NCBI GenBank assembly: GCA_025331445.1
Contig: JAIWNE010000030.1
Location: 62,001-126,000 of the forward strand
Reading direction: 5' to 3'
Length of the DNA stretch: 64,000 nt
Source of the DNA: Blakeslea trispora
Taxonomy: Eukaryota > Mucoromycota > Mucoromycetes > Mucorales > Choanephoraceae
Shown: piece after piece, positions 24,201 to 35,433 of the stretch
Layout of the letters: the number at the start of each line of letters is the position of its first letter
How positions within the stretch are numbered: the first letter of the stretch is position 1
Program-made: the position numbers and the translations under genes
The notes under the pieces: generated by a model
The model's input: the letters and a program-made list of their open reading frames with translations, nothing else
The model's database searches: none
Told to the model about the DNA's origin: nothing

Positions 24201-26624
24201 ATGTCTGGTCCTTTTGGTTCTGGATCTACACAAAGGGTCCTGGAGGTGCCTGGTGTGCCTGAAGTTGATGTCAATGGTTGCAACTCGGGTGACAAGACTA
24301 TGATGACCCTTCAGGGCAATATGAATGTCATGATAAACAACAACCTTTCTATATCAAGAGCTTGTCAAGAAATCTTGGCTGAGAATGTCTCTTTGCGGCC
24401 TGAAAACACAAACCTTGCTTACTTAAAAAAACAAGAACGATTCTCTGTATGTTAAAGCATAAAGAAATAAATTTGATTTTTATTTTTAATATATATTTCA
24501 ATTGTAGAAGTGGTGCTATGATATGAAATTTGATGATGGCTTACTAGTAACTGAAGGAAAGATGCTGCTTTTTTTAAAGCAAGAAGTTCTCCCCAAGGGC
24601 AAGCATGGCAAGTTGGACGACAAAGGTCGTCCTGTCCCACTCAGCAAGTCTGCTCTTGAAGGCTATGTCAAAGCTGTCTCTGATCTATACAACCAACAAA
24701 CTGCCCTGAAGATCAACACCCACCCTCATCCCCGAGGTCATATATATCGCTCTTTCATGTCCACATATGCCCACCAAACCTTCAAAAGAAAAAAAGAAAC
24801 ATATGAAGACCGTGGAAAACATACTTTGTCCGATGGCTACACACTCAAGGAACTTGTCTTGGTTGGAAGGTAGATTGCAAACAATTACATAAAGAATAAA
24901 GCAACTTATTTTTTATTTGTCTTGCTCCTTTTTTTTTTTAAAGATACTTCTTGTTGACAAACTCTCTTGAAGACTTGAGAAATCGATTTGATTTTTTGCT
25001 CGGCCATGCCATGATTGCTCGTGGTGAAAACAAAAGAATGATGCAGCTTCCAGATTTGTACTTTGTTGAATTACCCAACGAAGGTCCTACCACTTGCCAC
25101 TGCCTCACCTTGGCCATGCTTCAAGGAAAAACTAATCAGCATGCCCGAATTGAACACGGTTATGCCATAAGGCATATGAATGTTGAAGCTTGCTCTGTTG
25201 GTGCCTTGGCCCTATACTTTTTTGCCCGCTTTGAGCTCGAGAATGAACCCTTTCCAGATTTGAGTAGTCGAAAAAAATGGTAATCTATTTCTATCCACTT
25301 GATACATCTAAATAAAGTCTCACATATTTTAAATTTCATCTTGAAAGGTATGACATTCATGTCTTGAAGGGAAAAGATCGCACAAAACAAATCTCGTATG
25401 CTACTCAGTACCAAGCTTACAAGAGGGCTATCACCAGTGTTGGCATCAGCACCTCCAAGGTCACTCATGTTAACCGTACAAGTGCTATCAACATGATCGA
25501 TGATGAGCAAGTCCCTGACAACCAACTTCGCCGCATGGGAAGATGGGGTTCTGACCGAATGACAGGTTGTTACTTGACCTCCATACCCAAACAGGGTATT
25601 CGTGCTGCTGCTGGCTTTCCTCGTGCCCAAGGCAACTTCCATCTGTTTCGTGCTGCTGTTGAACCGCCCATTGATCTTCAGCAACAGATTTTTAAAGAAA
25701 TTGACAAGTACACAGCTCATCTATCCAACGCTGATGATTTGATTCTTGATGACCCAAACTGTGAAGAAGATGGCGATATATCTAAAGCCAATTTTATTCA
25801 GCTGATTTCTTATCTTCGTGTCGTGTTCTTTCAGGTATAATACTATTTTCAGAAATAAACTTTCATCTACACCCATCAATTAAGATTCTTTTTCTTTTTT
25901 CCCTTAGGATTGTGTTGTACTGCAACAAAAGTATCCTCACCTTGACATTTGGAAGCATCGCGTCTTCAGTAGTACTGAGTACTTTGATTACCGAACCGCT
26001 CTCTTGGATGCTATGCCCAAAGATCTTGACCACTTTTCTCTCACCGCTCAAGTTGAAAAGCTCATCCCTGAAATTGCTCAAGCCATAAGAACTACCCATC
26101 AGTCTGTCAAGAGTGAACTTGGTGCCTTCAAAGCTGAGACATTTCAATACATTGATCAAAATAGACAACAAATGACATCTGAAATGAAGCTTCACATGAA
26201 AGATTTCTTTCAATACGGCCTTGACTACTGCAACCAACTTGACATTGATGATATCATTAACAACAACAGCAGCAACAGCAACAACAGCAGCAACAACAAT
26301 AATGACAGTGATGTCAGTCATCAAATGAATCGAAAGATCAGAACTGTGACTGAAGTTTGGAGAGAATATACTGCAGGTATTGCAGGCGGTTCTGCCATCA
26401 ACTATATTAAAGATACACACAAGACAACTTGGCGAAAAGATAGAACAGAAGCCCAATTGTGTTTGAAAAGAAAAATCATCTATGATGAAATCAAAAGAAT
26501 AAGCAATGTCAAGAATCTCTCCTTCGATGATGCTGCCATTGAACTTGAAGAACGCCGCTCTGATCTCAAGAAGGGGCTCAATGGATTGATTGATCTCATT
26601 AATGAAGAAAATAAAAGAAGTTAA
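24201..26624 (+). mobile_element. Crypton-type DNA transposon: tyrosine recombinase with NDC10-like and GCR1_C domains
   Basis: Exons 24201-24446, 24508-24869, 24944-25279, 25348-25834 and 25908-26624 sum to 2,148 nt, giving 715 residues with no break. The recombinase core shows FDFLLGHAMIARGENKR (first Arg region), then THVNRTSA (HxxR), MGRWGSDRMTGCYLTSIP (GRW and the candidate catalytic Tyr) and AAAGF, a layout shared by Crypton recombinases and the NDC10_II domain of kinetochore CBF3. A coiled-coil-like segment follows, then an Asn/Ser run and a GCR1_C-type DNA-binding domain (MNRKIRTVTEVWREYTAG...TTWRKDRTEAQ). Cryptons lack inverted ends, so the borders are unknown. An apparently intact frame suggests a recent or domesticated copy. 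Confidence 0.85.
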
Positions 26625-27428
26625 TTTTTTTTTGCTAGTACCATAATTTGTTTTGTGTAAAGTGATATTGCTCTTTAAGATGAAAGATCCTTTTGCTTAT
26701 TCTAATCCCTTCTACTAAAAAAAAAAAGCCTATTGCTTTCGTTTTTTTTCGATCATGCATCTCTTCTTTTTTCCAATCATGCATCTTTTGTTTCTCAAGT
26801 ATTTTTTCTTTCTGTTATTACGTTTGTCTAGACAAAATGAAAGTGTCATGAAATGATCGTTTTTAATACATTTGATTCACTTTAGAGAAAATGTTAAAAT
26901 AAAACTGTTTGATCTTATGGTTTTACTCGATGAAAAAGGAAGACAGATTTGCTTGAATGACACATATGTACGTAAGTGAGTTAATGCAGAAGTAGAACAT
27001 GTATAGCAAACGAAATAGAAAAGACAAACACCATAGGAATAAGAAGATGACATCCTGAATACATGATTTTGCACTTCTTTTTTTTTCAGTTTCCAAATTT
27101 GAAAAAAAGGTGTTACCAAAGATGGTTAAAGACTGTTTTAGTTCTCGTCTCATCCATTTTGCGACGAGCACTGAAGAAAACCAAGGTTTTCTTTAGTAGC
27201 ACAGTGCTTTAAGAAAAATAAAACCAAAAAATCTTCAATGATTGGCTCTCCGACAGGGCAAAAGTTGAGACGAGATGAAATTATTTTGCGACGAGCGGTC
27301 AAGAGACTGTAATGTAAAAGAAAGAAAGAAAGAGACAAGTCTATTGAAAGTACGCATTTTAAGTGCCAGCAGGGGGGGCTTTTTTTCTCTCTCTCTTTCT
27401 TTCTTTCTTTTTTTTACACTATTTCAAC
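26625..27428. other. Crypton 3' flank and promoter of the next small gene
   Basis: No gene supported. The 14-bp direct repeat ATTTTGCGACGAGC occurs at 27156-27169 and 27283-27296, and CTCGTCTCATCCATTTT (27144-27160) echoes CCGTCTCATTCATTTT upstream of the Crypton at 23987-24001. The final 60 bp are a CT-rich leader. Confidence 0.5.
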
Positions 27429-27702
27429 ATGTCAAAAGAGAATCAAGACAAGTTTGTTTTCAATAAACAAAGCGATCATGCCTCAACCAAACCTCATCAA
27501 CATCGATGCAATGCTCATTTGGAAGACTTTTTAGAAGGCATTTTAGCCTTTGATGTTGTCAAGCCTTTCAGTGTTTTTTTAGATTGTCTTCAATCACAAC
27601 CAGGTAAAAAGAAAAAGGGATTTGTTGCTTATGCCTTTTTATTCATTCTCTTAAAAAAAAGGACAAGAACCACCTCGATATCAACCCAAAGACAAGCAAT
27701 AA
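27429..27702 (+). CDS. Small hypothetical protein
   Basis: A two-exon gene of about 70 residues. Exon 1 runs from ATG 27429 to a GTAAAAAG donor after ...CLQSQPG; the second exon after AAAAAAAAG at about 27660 adds QEPPRYQPKDKQ and a stop. The middle (HLEDFLEGILAFDVVKPFSVFLDCL) looks like an amphipathic helix; no signal peptide or membrane segment. The GT-AG intron restores frame and the leader is CT-rich, which supports a real gene. I do not recognise the family. Confidence 0.45.
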
Positions 27703-27747
27703 TTCACACTTTGTAATTTATATAATTTTGTGTAAATAATACCAACT

Positions 27748-29171
27748 TTAGACCTTTTCTTCTTTCTTCACTACTTGTTTTGTAGTGCGCCTCTTTTTCT
27801 TTTCTCGTAACAAAGCATGGTGTGCCAATGAATCAGCGCGTGCCAACATTTTCATTCTTTCAGCTGATTCTACAGTCATTCGTCTTTTTGGGTATCTCGA
27901 ACTCGATGGCATAGATGCTGGTTCTTCTGGTTTTATGACTGGTTGTTCTGTTACAGATATTACTTTTGTTTCTATGACTGGAGGTGAGACTGTTTCAGGA
28001 CTCGTTTTGACCTCGAGAGGGGCTTGCACGGGTGGCTTCTTTTGACTAGTTGAGGCTTGCTTAACAACAGGTGGTAAATCAGTGTTGGGCAAATTTTCAA
28101 TCATCACCTTGGCATTGGGTGGATTAGGCGTTTTCTTGTTTGTGTCTTTTGGCTTATTCGTCTTATTGCTCTTGAGTTTATTCGGCAATGAGTTGCTTTT
28201 GCTGATATTCTTTGATTTATTGGATGGTTTATTGGTAGCCTTTGAATGACTGGGAGATTTGTTGCTTGTATCCTTGGATTTAGCAGGCTTATTGCTCGTG
28301 TCCTTGGATTCAGCAGGCTTACTGCTTGTATCCTTTGGCTTATCAGGCTTGTTGCTTGTATCCTTGGATTTAGCAGGCTTATTGCTTGTATCCTTGGATT
28401 TAGCAGGCTTGTTGCTTGTATCCTTTGGCTTATCAGGCTTGTTGCTTGTGTCCTTTGGCTTGTTGGCTTGTTTGTCATTTTGTTTAGCTAACTTCTTCTT
28501 CTCTCTTCGTCTAGCTGACTTGGTTTGAATAGGCAAGTGTTGATCTAGACTGAGGTTATGGATAAGGTCGTAAGGTTGATCGTCATCGTCTTTTTCTTCC
28601 ACTGGCTTCACTTGTGCAAGAGGTTCATCACTAATAAAGTAAACCATATGAGAAACATGTATATCTTTCATGTGTTGTACTGTTTACATGGAGTGAAAAT
28701 CAGCATCGTCATCGTCTTGTTGATCTTGAGATAGATAATTGCCCAAGAGATCAACAGTGCTATAACAGATCAATATTGAGACTCTCTTTTTTCATGTTTT
28801 CTTATTGCTTACTTTGGACCTATGGATCGAAAGACAATAGGTTCACCTTCTAAAAAGGTCATGTCAACCACTTGTTGTTCAATCTACTTATAGGTAAGAC
28901 TGTGTTTATTCCAAAAGAGGGGGGCGCTTTATCCTTACTTTTTCCGGTACTAATGAGCATAGTAACAAGCTTTTGTCTTGAAATTCAACAAAGATCGATG
29001 TGCGATCTGGATGAAACTGACTGAGGGATGCCTAAAGAAAAACGGTTAACCAGTATTTATTGCTCAGTCAGACTATGAGCTCACCATGGTTATCCGAAAA
29101 GAGACAGCAGCTGTCATGGTGTGTTGTTCACCAGGTTTTAACTGTTGACCCCATACACCTCGAATCAACAT
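27748..29171 (-). CDS. Nucleoplasmin-like domain protein with lysine-rich repeat tail
   Basis: The N-terminal exons encode a nucleoplasmin-like (NPL) domain of the type at the start of fungal nuclear FKBPs (Fpr3/Fpr4): MLIRGVWGQQLKPGEQHTMT, SIFVEFQ, LLLCSLVPEK, VDMTFLEGEPIVF and TVDLLGNYLSQ, then an acidic QDDDDADF tract. Instead of an FKBP domain the protein continues into a basic tail with about seven 10-residue repeats of the KDTSNKPAKS type and ends in a Lys/Arg-rich region (SRYPKRRMTVESAERMKML). This suggests a nuclear histone chaperone or nucleolar protein without prolyl-isomerase activity. Five or more exons; starts at ATG 29171. Confidence 0.7.
28247..28470 (-). repeat. 30-bp coding tandem repeat (KDTSNKPAKS)
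   Basis: About seven units of 30 bp, for example TTGCTTGTATCCTTGGATTT followed by AGCAGGCTTA on the plus strand, inside the nucleoplasmin-like gene. Units differ at a few bases (PAKS/PDKP/PAES). Copy number likely varies between strains. Confidence 0.8.
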
Positions 29172-29199
29172 GGTTTAGAATTAAAAAAAAAAAAATTTA

Positions 29200-31853
29200 T
29201 TAGGTAAAATGATTTCGGTTGATGATTAAATTCCAATAAGGAAACCAGCTTCGACTGGCAAACTGCTTGATATCACCTTCCATGCCAAATGAAAAGGGGG
29301 CAAAATGAATAAAATTAGCTAGAAAGATACAGAAAAAGAAAGCATAGATCATGGCACGCTTTGTAGGCTGACTAGTGACCAAGAAATGTTCGAGTAAGAA
29401 GGGCACCATAAACACACTAAAGTAAAGGGCCGGGAAGTAATGGTGAATATAGGTAACACGACCCATCATATAAAACGGAATGTAATGAAAGAACCAGCCG
29501 AGCAAGAACAATTTGCCTACAGAATAGAAATGGTTCCATCGATGGATTGGCATGTCAACGCGTTGTCTCTGTTGTCGAATCAGATAGACCGCTGTACTGC
29601 CGACAAAGAGCGCAATGGCCAAGGTAGAAGACCACCAAATCATTGGATTGCCAATCAAGAAAAACTTGATAGTCTTCTCATCCCATCCACACATACGCAA
29701 ACCTACATGCACCAGGGGCCATTGAGTCGGTTGAGAAGCCAATAAATCATCTTTATCCGGGTCAGGAATGAGTGCATTGTTGGTGCGCCACATGGCTACA
29801 TTCAAGTGCCAAAAGTCTTCCCAAAAATTAGACTTGAATGCATTTTTTGGGGCAGGAGGTACTATAGAATAGTTGAGTTTATACAGGTTGAGCTTTTTTT
29901 TTTTTTTTTTTTTTTTTTGCTTACATAAATGATGATGATTGCTTTCAATATTCCACATGGTGCGAGGATCCGAAGGGACATTCTTTTTATCGCAATATAC
30001 CTCATGCTGTCTAAATCCCCATTGAGGTAATGCAGTATTACTAGAAGCCAAGTAACAATTCAGATAAGGGTGGTAGAGTCTGAATCGAGTAGTCAATGCT
30101 TTTAATTGCTTCGAGTGACGATCATGCACATCTTTCACAATTTCCACTCGCCAATTATCCTGTACATCCACCTGCTTTTCATTTCCATAGGCACTGACTT
30201 CCCATTGCTTTGAACTGACGGGAGCAGAGATAGGGTGACTATGGAGATTCTTTCGGGTGAGCAGATGAAAGAGGCGAATGGTATCACCATGATGCACGAA
30301 TTCTACTTGATCATAGGCTCTCTTGATGGTTTGGTTATTGAGTGGATAGCGTATTTGCCAGTTATTGTTTTCATCTTTAAAAGTATATCCTGTCACTTGT
30401 TGTTGCTTGGAGCCATCAGGATAAAAATGAGGATGTGAATGTAAGAGAGGACCACCATAAGCATGGTTCCGAATCGTCACATTAGAACCAAATGCAATCT
30501 CTATATAGAAAAAAAGAGAGAGAGAATAAATAAACACTCATATGTTTGTATACAAATAACCTTACCGTGAGGATTGTTTTGAAATGTACTGCCTTCTAAA
30601 TTGGCTTGAAATAAGGAGCTCATACTGGTATCTCCAGGACCTGATTTACTCAAGATATGGAAATGAGCTGCAAAACTAGCTACATAGATGGAAAGAGGCA
30701 GCATAATTAAACAAAGACCACGCGCAAGCCAATGATAGAAATAGGTCTTTTTGGGCATATGGACATCACCCAACATATCCCATAAATCTTCTAAAATGTA
30801 TGTACCAGCCAAAGCAACTGCAAACAGACCTACCCATTTCACACTATTCAACATGTTAGAAAAACGGCTTTGATTCATTCTCTGAATTACCTCAATACAC
30901 AGCCTAAAGAGAAGCCTAATCCTGTAAGCCATGACCACCAAGCAAGAGTAAAAGGTCTAAACAAAAGAGAGAGAGAGAGTCAATCTTTTCTGTTCGATAT
31001 CAACTAAAAAAAAATCATACTGATCACGTTGGGATCGAAAGGCAGCAAGACACAACAGAGTAGAACCTGTAAAGAACAATAACATGGAATCCAACAAGAC
31101 AAATCGACTGATGGTCAATAAGGCATTATCAAACAATACCATACTGGCAGCCAACAGACTTGACTTGGTAGAGAAATTTAGATAACGTGCAGTACCATAA
31201 GCCAAGGGCACCAACAAGACACCCCATGTCGCATTAAACAGACGCATGGTAGCAATGTCCATATCGTCTGGATAGACAGAACCTGATTCAAAACTGAATG
31301 AACCATTATAATTCGCCAAGGCACCAGAGAGGCCCACCAACATTTTACCCAAAGGGGGATGTACATCAAAATAGAATTCATGTTTTAGATAGTAAGAACC
31401 AAACTGGAGACAAAATGTAAGTATTACATCAAGCTTACAACACAAATACTTGCCTTTCCGAAATGTGCCTAAAGAAAGAGAAAGCAATCAATCTATCGTT
31501 CTTCTCGTCTTCAAGTCATTGAAATACCTCATCCCAAACTACTTTTCTAGAGAAATCAATCGCTCTGAATCGCGTCCAAAAAGAAATAAAAGTCAAGACA
31601 GTAGCAAAAATGAAATGCTGATACTTTGTTGCCCACAACTAATAAAAAATAAATAGAGGATGAATGACAGCTTTCTTGGTTAAAAAAAAAAAGAAAAGGA
31701 CAACTAAAGAACTTTTACCTGTTCTTTCTCTGGTTTGAACGATTTGGCTTGCTTATCATCTTCTAGTGTATCATCTACCGATATATCCTCAAATGTCCCA
31801 CTATACCTAGGCACAGGTGATGTATAGTGATGTCTTCGTTTTAACGTATCCAT
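29200..31853 (-). CDS. PMT2: Protein O-mannosyltransferase, PMT2 type
   Basis: Dolichyl-phosphate-mannose-protein mannosyltransferase (GT39) of the ER membrane, which starts O-mannosylation of secreted proteins. Order: cytosolic N-terminus (MDTLKRRHHYTSP), first helices with VVWDEAHFGK (the catalytic DE motif), the loop DVHPPLGKMLVGLSG, further helices, then SSLFQANLEG and MIR-domain repeats (VTIRNHAYGGPLLHSHPHFYP, VEFVHHGDTIRLFH, LHSHPISAP), then C-terminal helices (FPALYFSVFMVPFLLEH). SGPGDTSMSSLFQANL and SVKWVGLF resemble the PMT2 subfamily more than PMT1 or PMT4. Several introns; one carries a run of about 29 A on the coding strand just after its GTAAGC donor (about 29890-29920). Start at 31853. 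Confidence 0.9.
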
Positions 31854-32385
31854 AGTACGTATAGAATAGAGAAAAAGAAAAGAACAAGGAAATAAAAACA
31901 ATAGAGACTTGATTATTTTATTGAGATGGCATTCTTTAAGTATATACTTGGATGGTTCTTTTGTTTATATCTAAACTTGGAAATGGCATTTAATTTAAAT
32001 GATTGAGTTATGAGTGTATGTGTATGCCTTTTTTTTTCAAATATTTTCAAATTCATAAGCATATGACAATTAACTAGGACTTGTTTTCTTTTCTCTTTTC
32101 CCTTTTTTTTTGGAGGACAGATCTTCTCTCTTTCTTTACATGTTCAATATTGTCAAGGCAAAGATCATTAACGGCAATGACAAGCAGATGTTTAACAATG
32201 AAAAAGACTAGGATCATTCGCAGCAAATAGGCTTGTGCCTTCCTTATTTTGACTATAAAAAAAAAATCTCAGATAAGAATTTGGCTGGTAAAGTTTGACA
32301 GGAAATTGAATACATAATTCTTTTTTTTTTTTTTTTATTTTCCAAACAGAAATTTACAAAGGGGAACTACTGTACTTGCTCTATA
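31854..32385. other. Divergent promoter region (PMT / Dus)
   Basis: About 530 bp between two divergent genes; no gene seen. It is T-rich with a 19-nt T run near 32320-32337. Both core promoters should lie here. Confidence 0.4.
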
Positions 32386-33649
32386 ATGATGATGAAGCAG
32401 CTATCTAAAAGATCAATGCCATTGGCCTATCGATCCATACATACAAGTAGATTAAATAGACCCATTAGTGTTGCTCCAATGGTAGACATTAGCACACCTG
32501 TAAGTCTTCTCCTTTTTATTTACCTAGATCGGAATAGACTGCTCAAATGAGCTATAAGCAATTTTTAGAGTTATTGGATATTATTTCGGGACAGCACCAT
32601 GTTTACTATACTGAAATGCATCACTGCCGGGCTATTCTGAGCCATGCCGATCATCTCCATCGCTTTCTCGGACCACCTCGTCCAAACATAGTAGTTCAGC
32701 TTGGTGGATCCAACGTAGAGGACATGGCTTTGGCTACCAAGATCATTCAGGATCACGGTTATGCCGAAGTCAACATCAACAACGGCTGCCCTAGTCCTAA
32801 TGTACAGCATGGAAGTTTTGGTGCTGTCTTGATGAAAACCCCTCAGTTAGTAGCCGACATGTTGACAGCGATGGATCAGCATCAGGTCACTGTACCTGTC
32901 ACAATCAAGTGTCGGATCGGAGTGGACGATCAAGAGGATGAAGGATTCCTTCATGACTATGTCCGTACCTTACTGACTCAGACAACAAAACCACCCCCTC
33001 ATCTGATTGTGCATGCCAGAAAGTGTATCCTCAAGGGACTTTCACCTAAACAAAACCGGACAATACCACCTCTAAATTACGACCGAGTGTTTCAGCTGAA
33101 AAACACTTTTCCAGATCTCATCGTCTCCATCAACGGCGGATTTGATCAAGTTGAATCTGTTCAGCATGCACTGGATAGAGTGGATGGTTGTATGATAGGT
33201 CGTAAAGGTAAGTATAAGAAAAAAGAAGAAAGAGAGCATGATGAGGAAAAAGCTTATTCTGTTTGAATTTTATAGTGATGGACGATCCTTTATTTCTACA
33301 AGAACTCAATACCGTATTCCATCCTAACTATGAAAAGAAATCTGTTGAACAAATCACTCAGGCCTATTTAGGTGAGAGATAAAGAAAGTTGAAAAAAAAG
33401 CCTCCTCCTTTTCTGAACTGAGAATGATGAATTCTAGACTATGCAGATCGAGTGTATTCCATTCCACTTGGAGCACACGATTATGGCCACCCTCCACCCA
33501 CGTTGATGATTAGACCTTTAACTACACTTTACAAAGGTCGCTTAGGTCGTCAGTTTCGCCGAGAAATTCAAAAAGAGTTGAAAGCAGATACTCCTCTTCA
33601 TCTATTCCATTCCATTGTCATGCATGCTATCCATCAGAGTAAACTATAG
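32386..33649 (+). CDS. tRNA-dihydrouridine synthase, DusA-like
   Basis: FMN enzyme that reduces uridine to dihydrouridine in tRNA. The order fits DusA: VAPMVDISTP, MSYKQFLELL, VVQLGGSNVEDMA, the catalytic loop EVNINNGCPSPNVQHGSFGA with the active-site Cys, IKCRIGVDD, VHARKCILKGLSPKQNRTIP, INGGFDQVESV and CMIGRK. Introns at about 32501-32537 and after CMIGRK; the last part is VMDDPLFLQEL...YADRVYS. Residues 1-25 (MMMKQLSKRSMPLAYRSIHT) are Arg/Ser-rich without acids, which fits a mitochondrial presequence. DusA-type enzymes are mainly bacterial, and most fungi use Dus1-4, so bacterial or organellar ancestry is a possible inference. Confidence 0.88.
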
Positions 33650-33769
33650 AAGAACATTTTCCTCCTCCTTTGTTTTTTTAATAATAGATAATCCAATGTA
33701 CAGCAAGAAAAGAAGGGTTAAATGTATGTATATCTAAGATGCAAGAAAAAAGTAGTTGTATGAAGTGAT

Positions 33770-34120
33770 CTAGTGAGATAAGTTCTTTCTGCCCTTCATA
33801 CGACGTCTGTTGATCACACGTCTGCCGTTCTTGGTAGCTAAACGAGCCAAGAAGCCATGTCTTCTTTTGCGAACAAGCTGAGAGGGTTGATAGGTGTTAC
33901 CGTATGTGACAAAGCGCATTTGTGTCATGAATGGGTTGTTGAATGCACCGAGACTATAAGTCAGGATTAGATTAAGCTATTACATTAAAAAAAATTTTTT
34001 TAGAGTTATTTACGCTGACATGATGGGAGAAACAGAAGGCTTCAAAGCTTGCATGGCTGATGTGTTGGCAGAAGCAGTAAAGCGTGATGAAGCTGTCGAC
34101 AGCAATCTCTGAAAGAACAT
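33770..34120 (-). CDS. MRPL34: Mitochondrial ribosomal protein bL34m
   Basis: A protein of about 100 residues from two exons, starting at 34120 with a presequence ([20 protein letters not shown]) and ending with the bL34 signature: [20 protein letters not shown], then [21 protein letters not shown]. bL34 is a short, very basic protein of the mitochondrial large subunit. The GC|GTAAAT donor and TATAG acceptor restore the frame exactly ([11 protein letters not shown]). The signature is nearly unmistakable. Confidence 0.92.
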
Positions 34121-34373
34121 GTTGATTTGAATAAACAAAAAAAAAAAGGCAAAAGAAATAGAGAAAAAAGATATTAGACTCCCCTTGGACTTGATGGTTT
34201 ACCCTTGTAGGGCCAGCCAATCAGGTGTCTTTTTCGGAATCTCAACTCTACTCGTTTTAAATTTAATAAATCCTGCAAACAATATCCATTGGAGTAAGCG
34301 AGAAATACAGTTTATTCATATACAGAAAAAGAAGTTTTCTAAAGGTCATCCTTCCCCTTTTCTTTTCTTTTTC

Positions 34374-35166
34374 CTACCAAGGAACAATGTCTCCATTGTT
34401 ACCAAAGAATTTACCATTGTCTTCGAGTGTGACCTTCTCTAGCTTAGCGATCTGATTAGTGACTGATTCTTCAGGTGTAATAAAGGCATCTTTGCCGCCC
34501 ATATCTGTCTTGACATATCCAGGGCAAGCAGCGTACACAATAAAATTCTCTTTAGCCAGGTTGAGAGCAGTTAAGCGAGTCAGCATGTTCAGGGCAGCTT
34601 TGGAAACACAATAGGCCACACGATCTTTGCCAAGTTCATGAGCCAACTCAATAGATCCGATAGTTGATGTGATGTTGACAATCTTCTTGATCTTGTCTTG
34701 TCCACGTTTACGAAGCAGTGGTAAAAGCGACATTGTGACATCGTTTGTACTGCTAACATTTACATCAAATACCTGCCCCAAAGAATCCCTTGTTAATTCC
34801 TCAGGAGTTGCATGAAGATCGCCCAAGATAGCTGCATTGTTGATAAGCACATCAATGCCATCGGGTGCCTGTCTCTCAATTTCTTTTACAGCAGTCTAAG
34901 CGAGAAAGCAGAAAGAGTCAGCACAGGGTAGCTGATTTATTGAAAAAAAAAACGGACTTTACCTCAATAGATTTTTTATTCACAGTGTCCATTTGAATAG
35001 GAATAACATGCTTATGATCAACTAGTGCTTGAAGTTTTTCGGAAGCATCTGGATTACGAGCACAGGCAAAGACAGTGTGTCCTTTTGAGGAAAGTTGGCG
35101 AACCAATTCGAGACCAAGGCCTCGAGATGTACCGGTAATAACAAAGGTAGAGGGAGTCATTGTCAT
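34374..35166 (-). CDS. Short-chain dehydrogenase/reductase (classical SDR)
   Basis: NAD(P)-dependent oxidoreductase with a Rossmann fold. Seen: glycine motif TGTSRGLGLELVR near residue 12, NNA at LINNAAILG, the catalytic Ser in NITSTIGS, and YCVSK (YxxxK). C-terminal part VYAACPGYVKTDMGGKDAF is typical of the sniffer/carbonyl-reductase-like branch (C-factor-like). About 240 residues, the usual length. One intron after KSIE. Two possible starts (MTMTPS): 35166 or two codons later. Substrate cannot be told. Confidence 0.88.
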
Positions 35167-35433
35167 GTTTGTCTTGAGAGAAAAAACGTTTGGGGTTGGT
35201 TTTTGATTCGAGTTTTTTCTTTTTATATTAGATTGGCTGAACAGAATGAGGCATAGCTAATTAATAATCAAGGTGAAGGAAATTGTTTCTATTAGCTTCG
35301 TTACAGTCACACATTATTCCTTATAAATCTGTGCGAGTATGTTGGAACTATTACCTTTCAAAAGTAGAAAAGACTAGTGCTTTGATTTGTTTAAAAAAAA
35401 AAACGTCATTTATTTCTCAAAGTTAATTTTTAG

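Noticed and set aside
28104..28528. Open stretches in three frames across the 30-bp repeat
   Set aside because: The repeat length is a multiple of three, so all frames stay open; only the KDTSNKPAKS frame continues the NPL gene.
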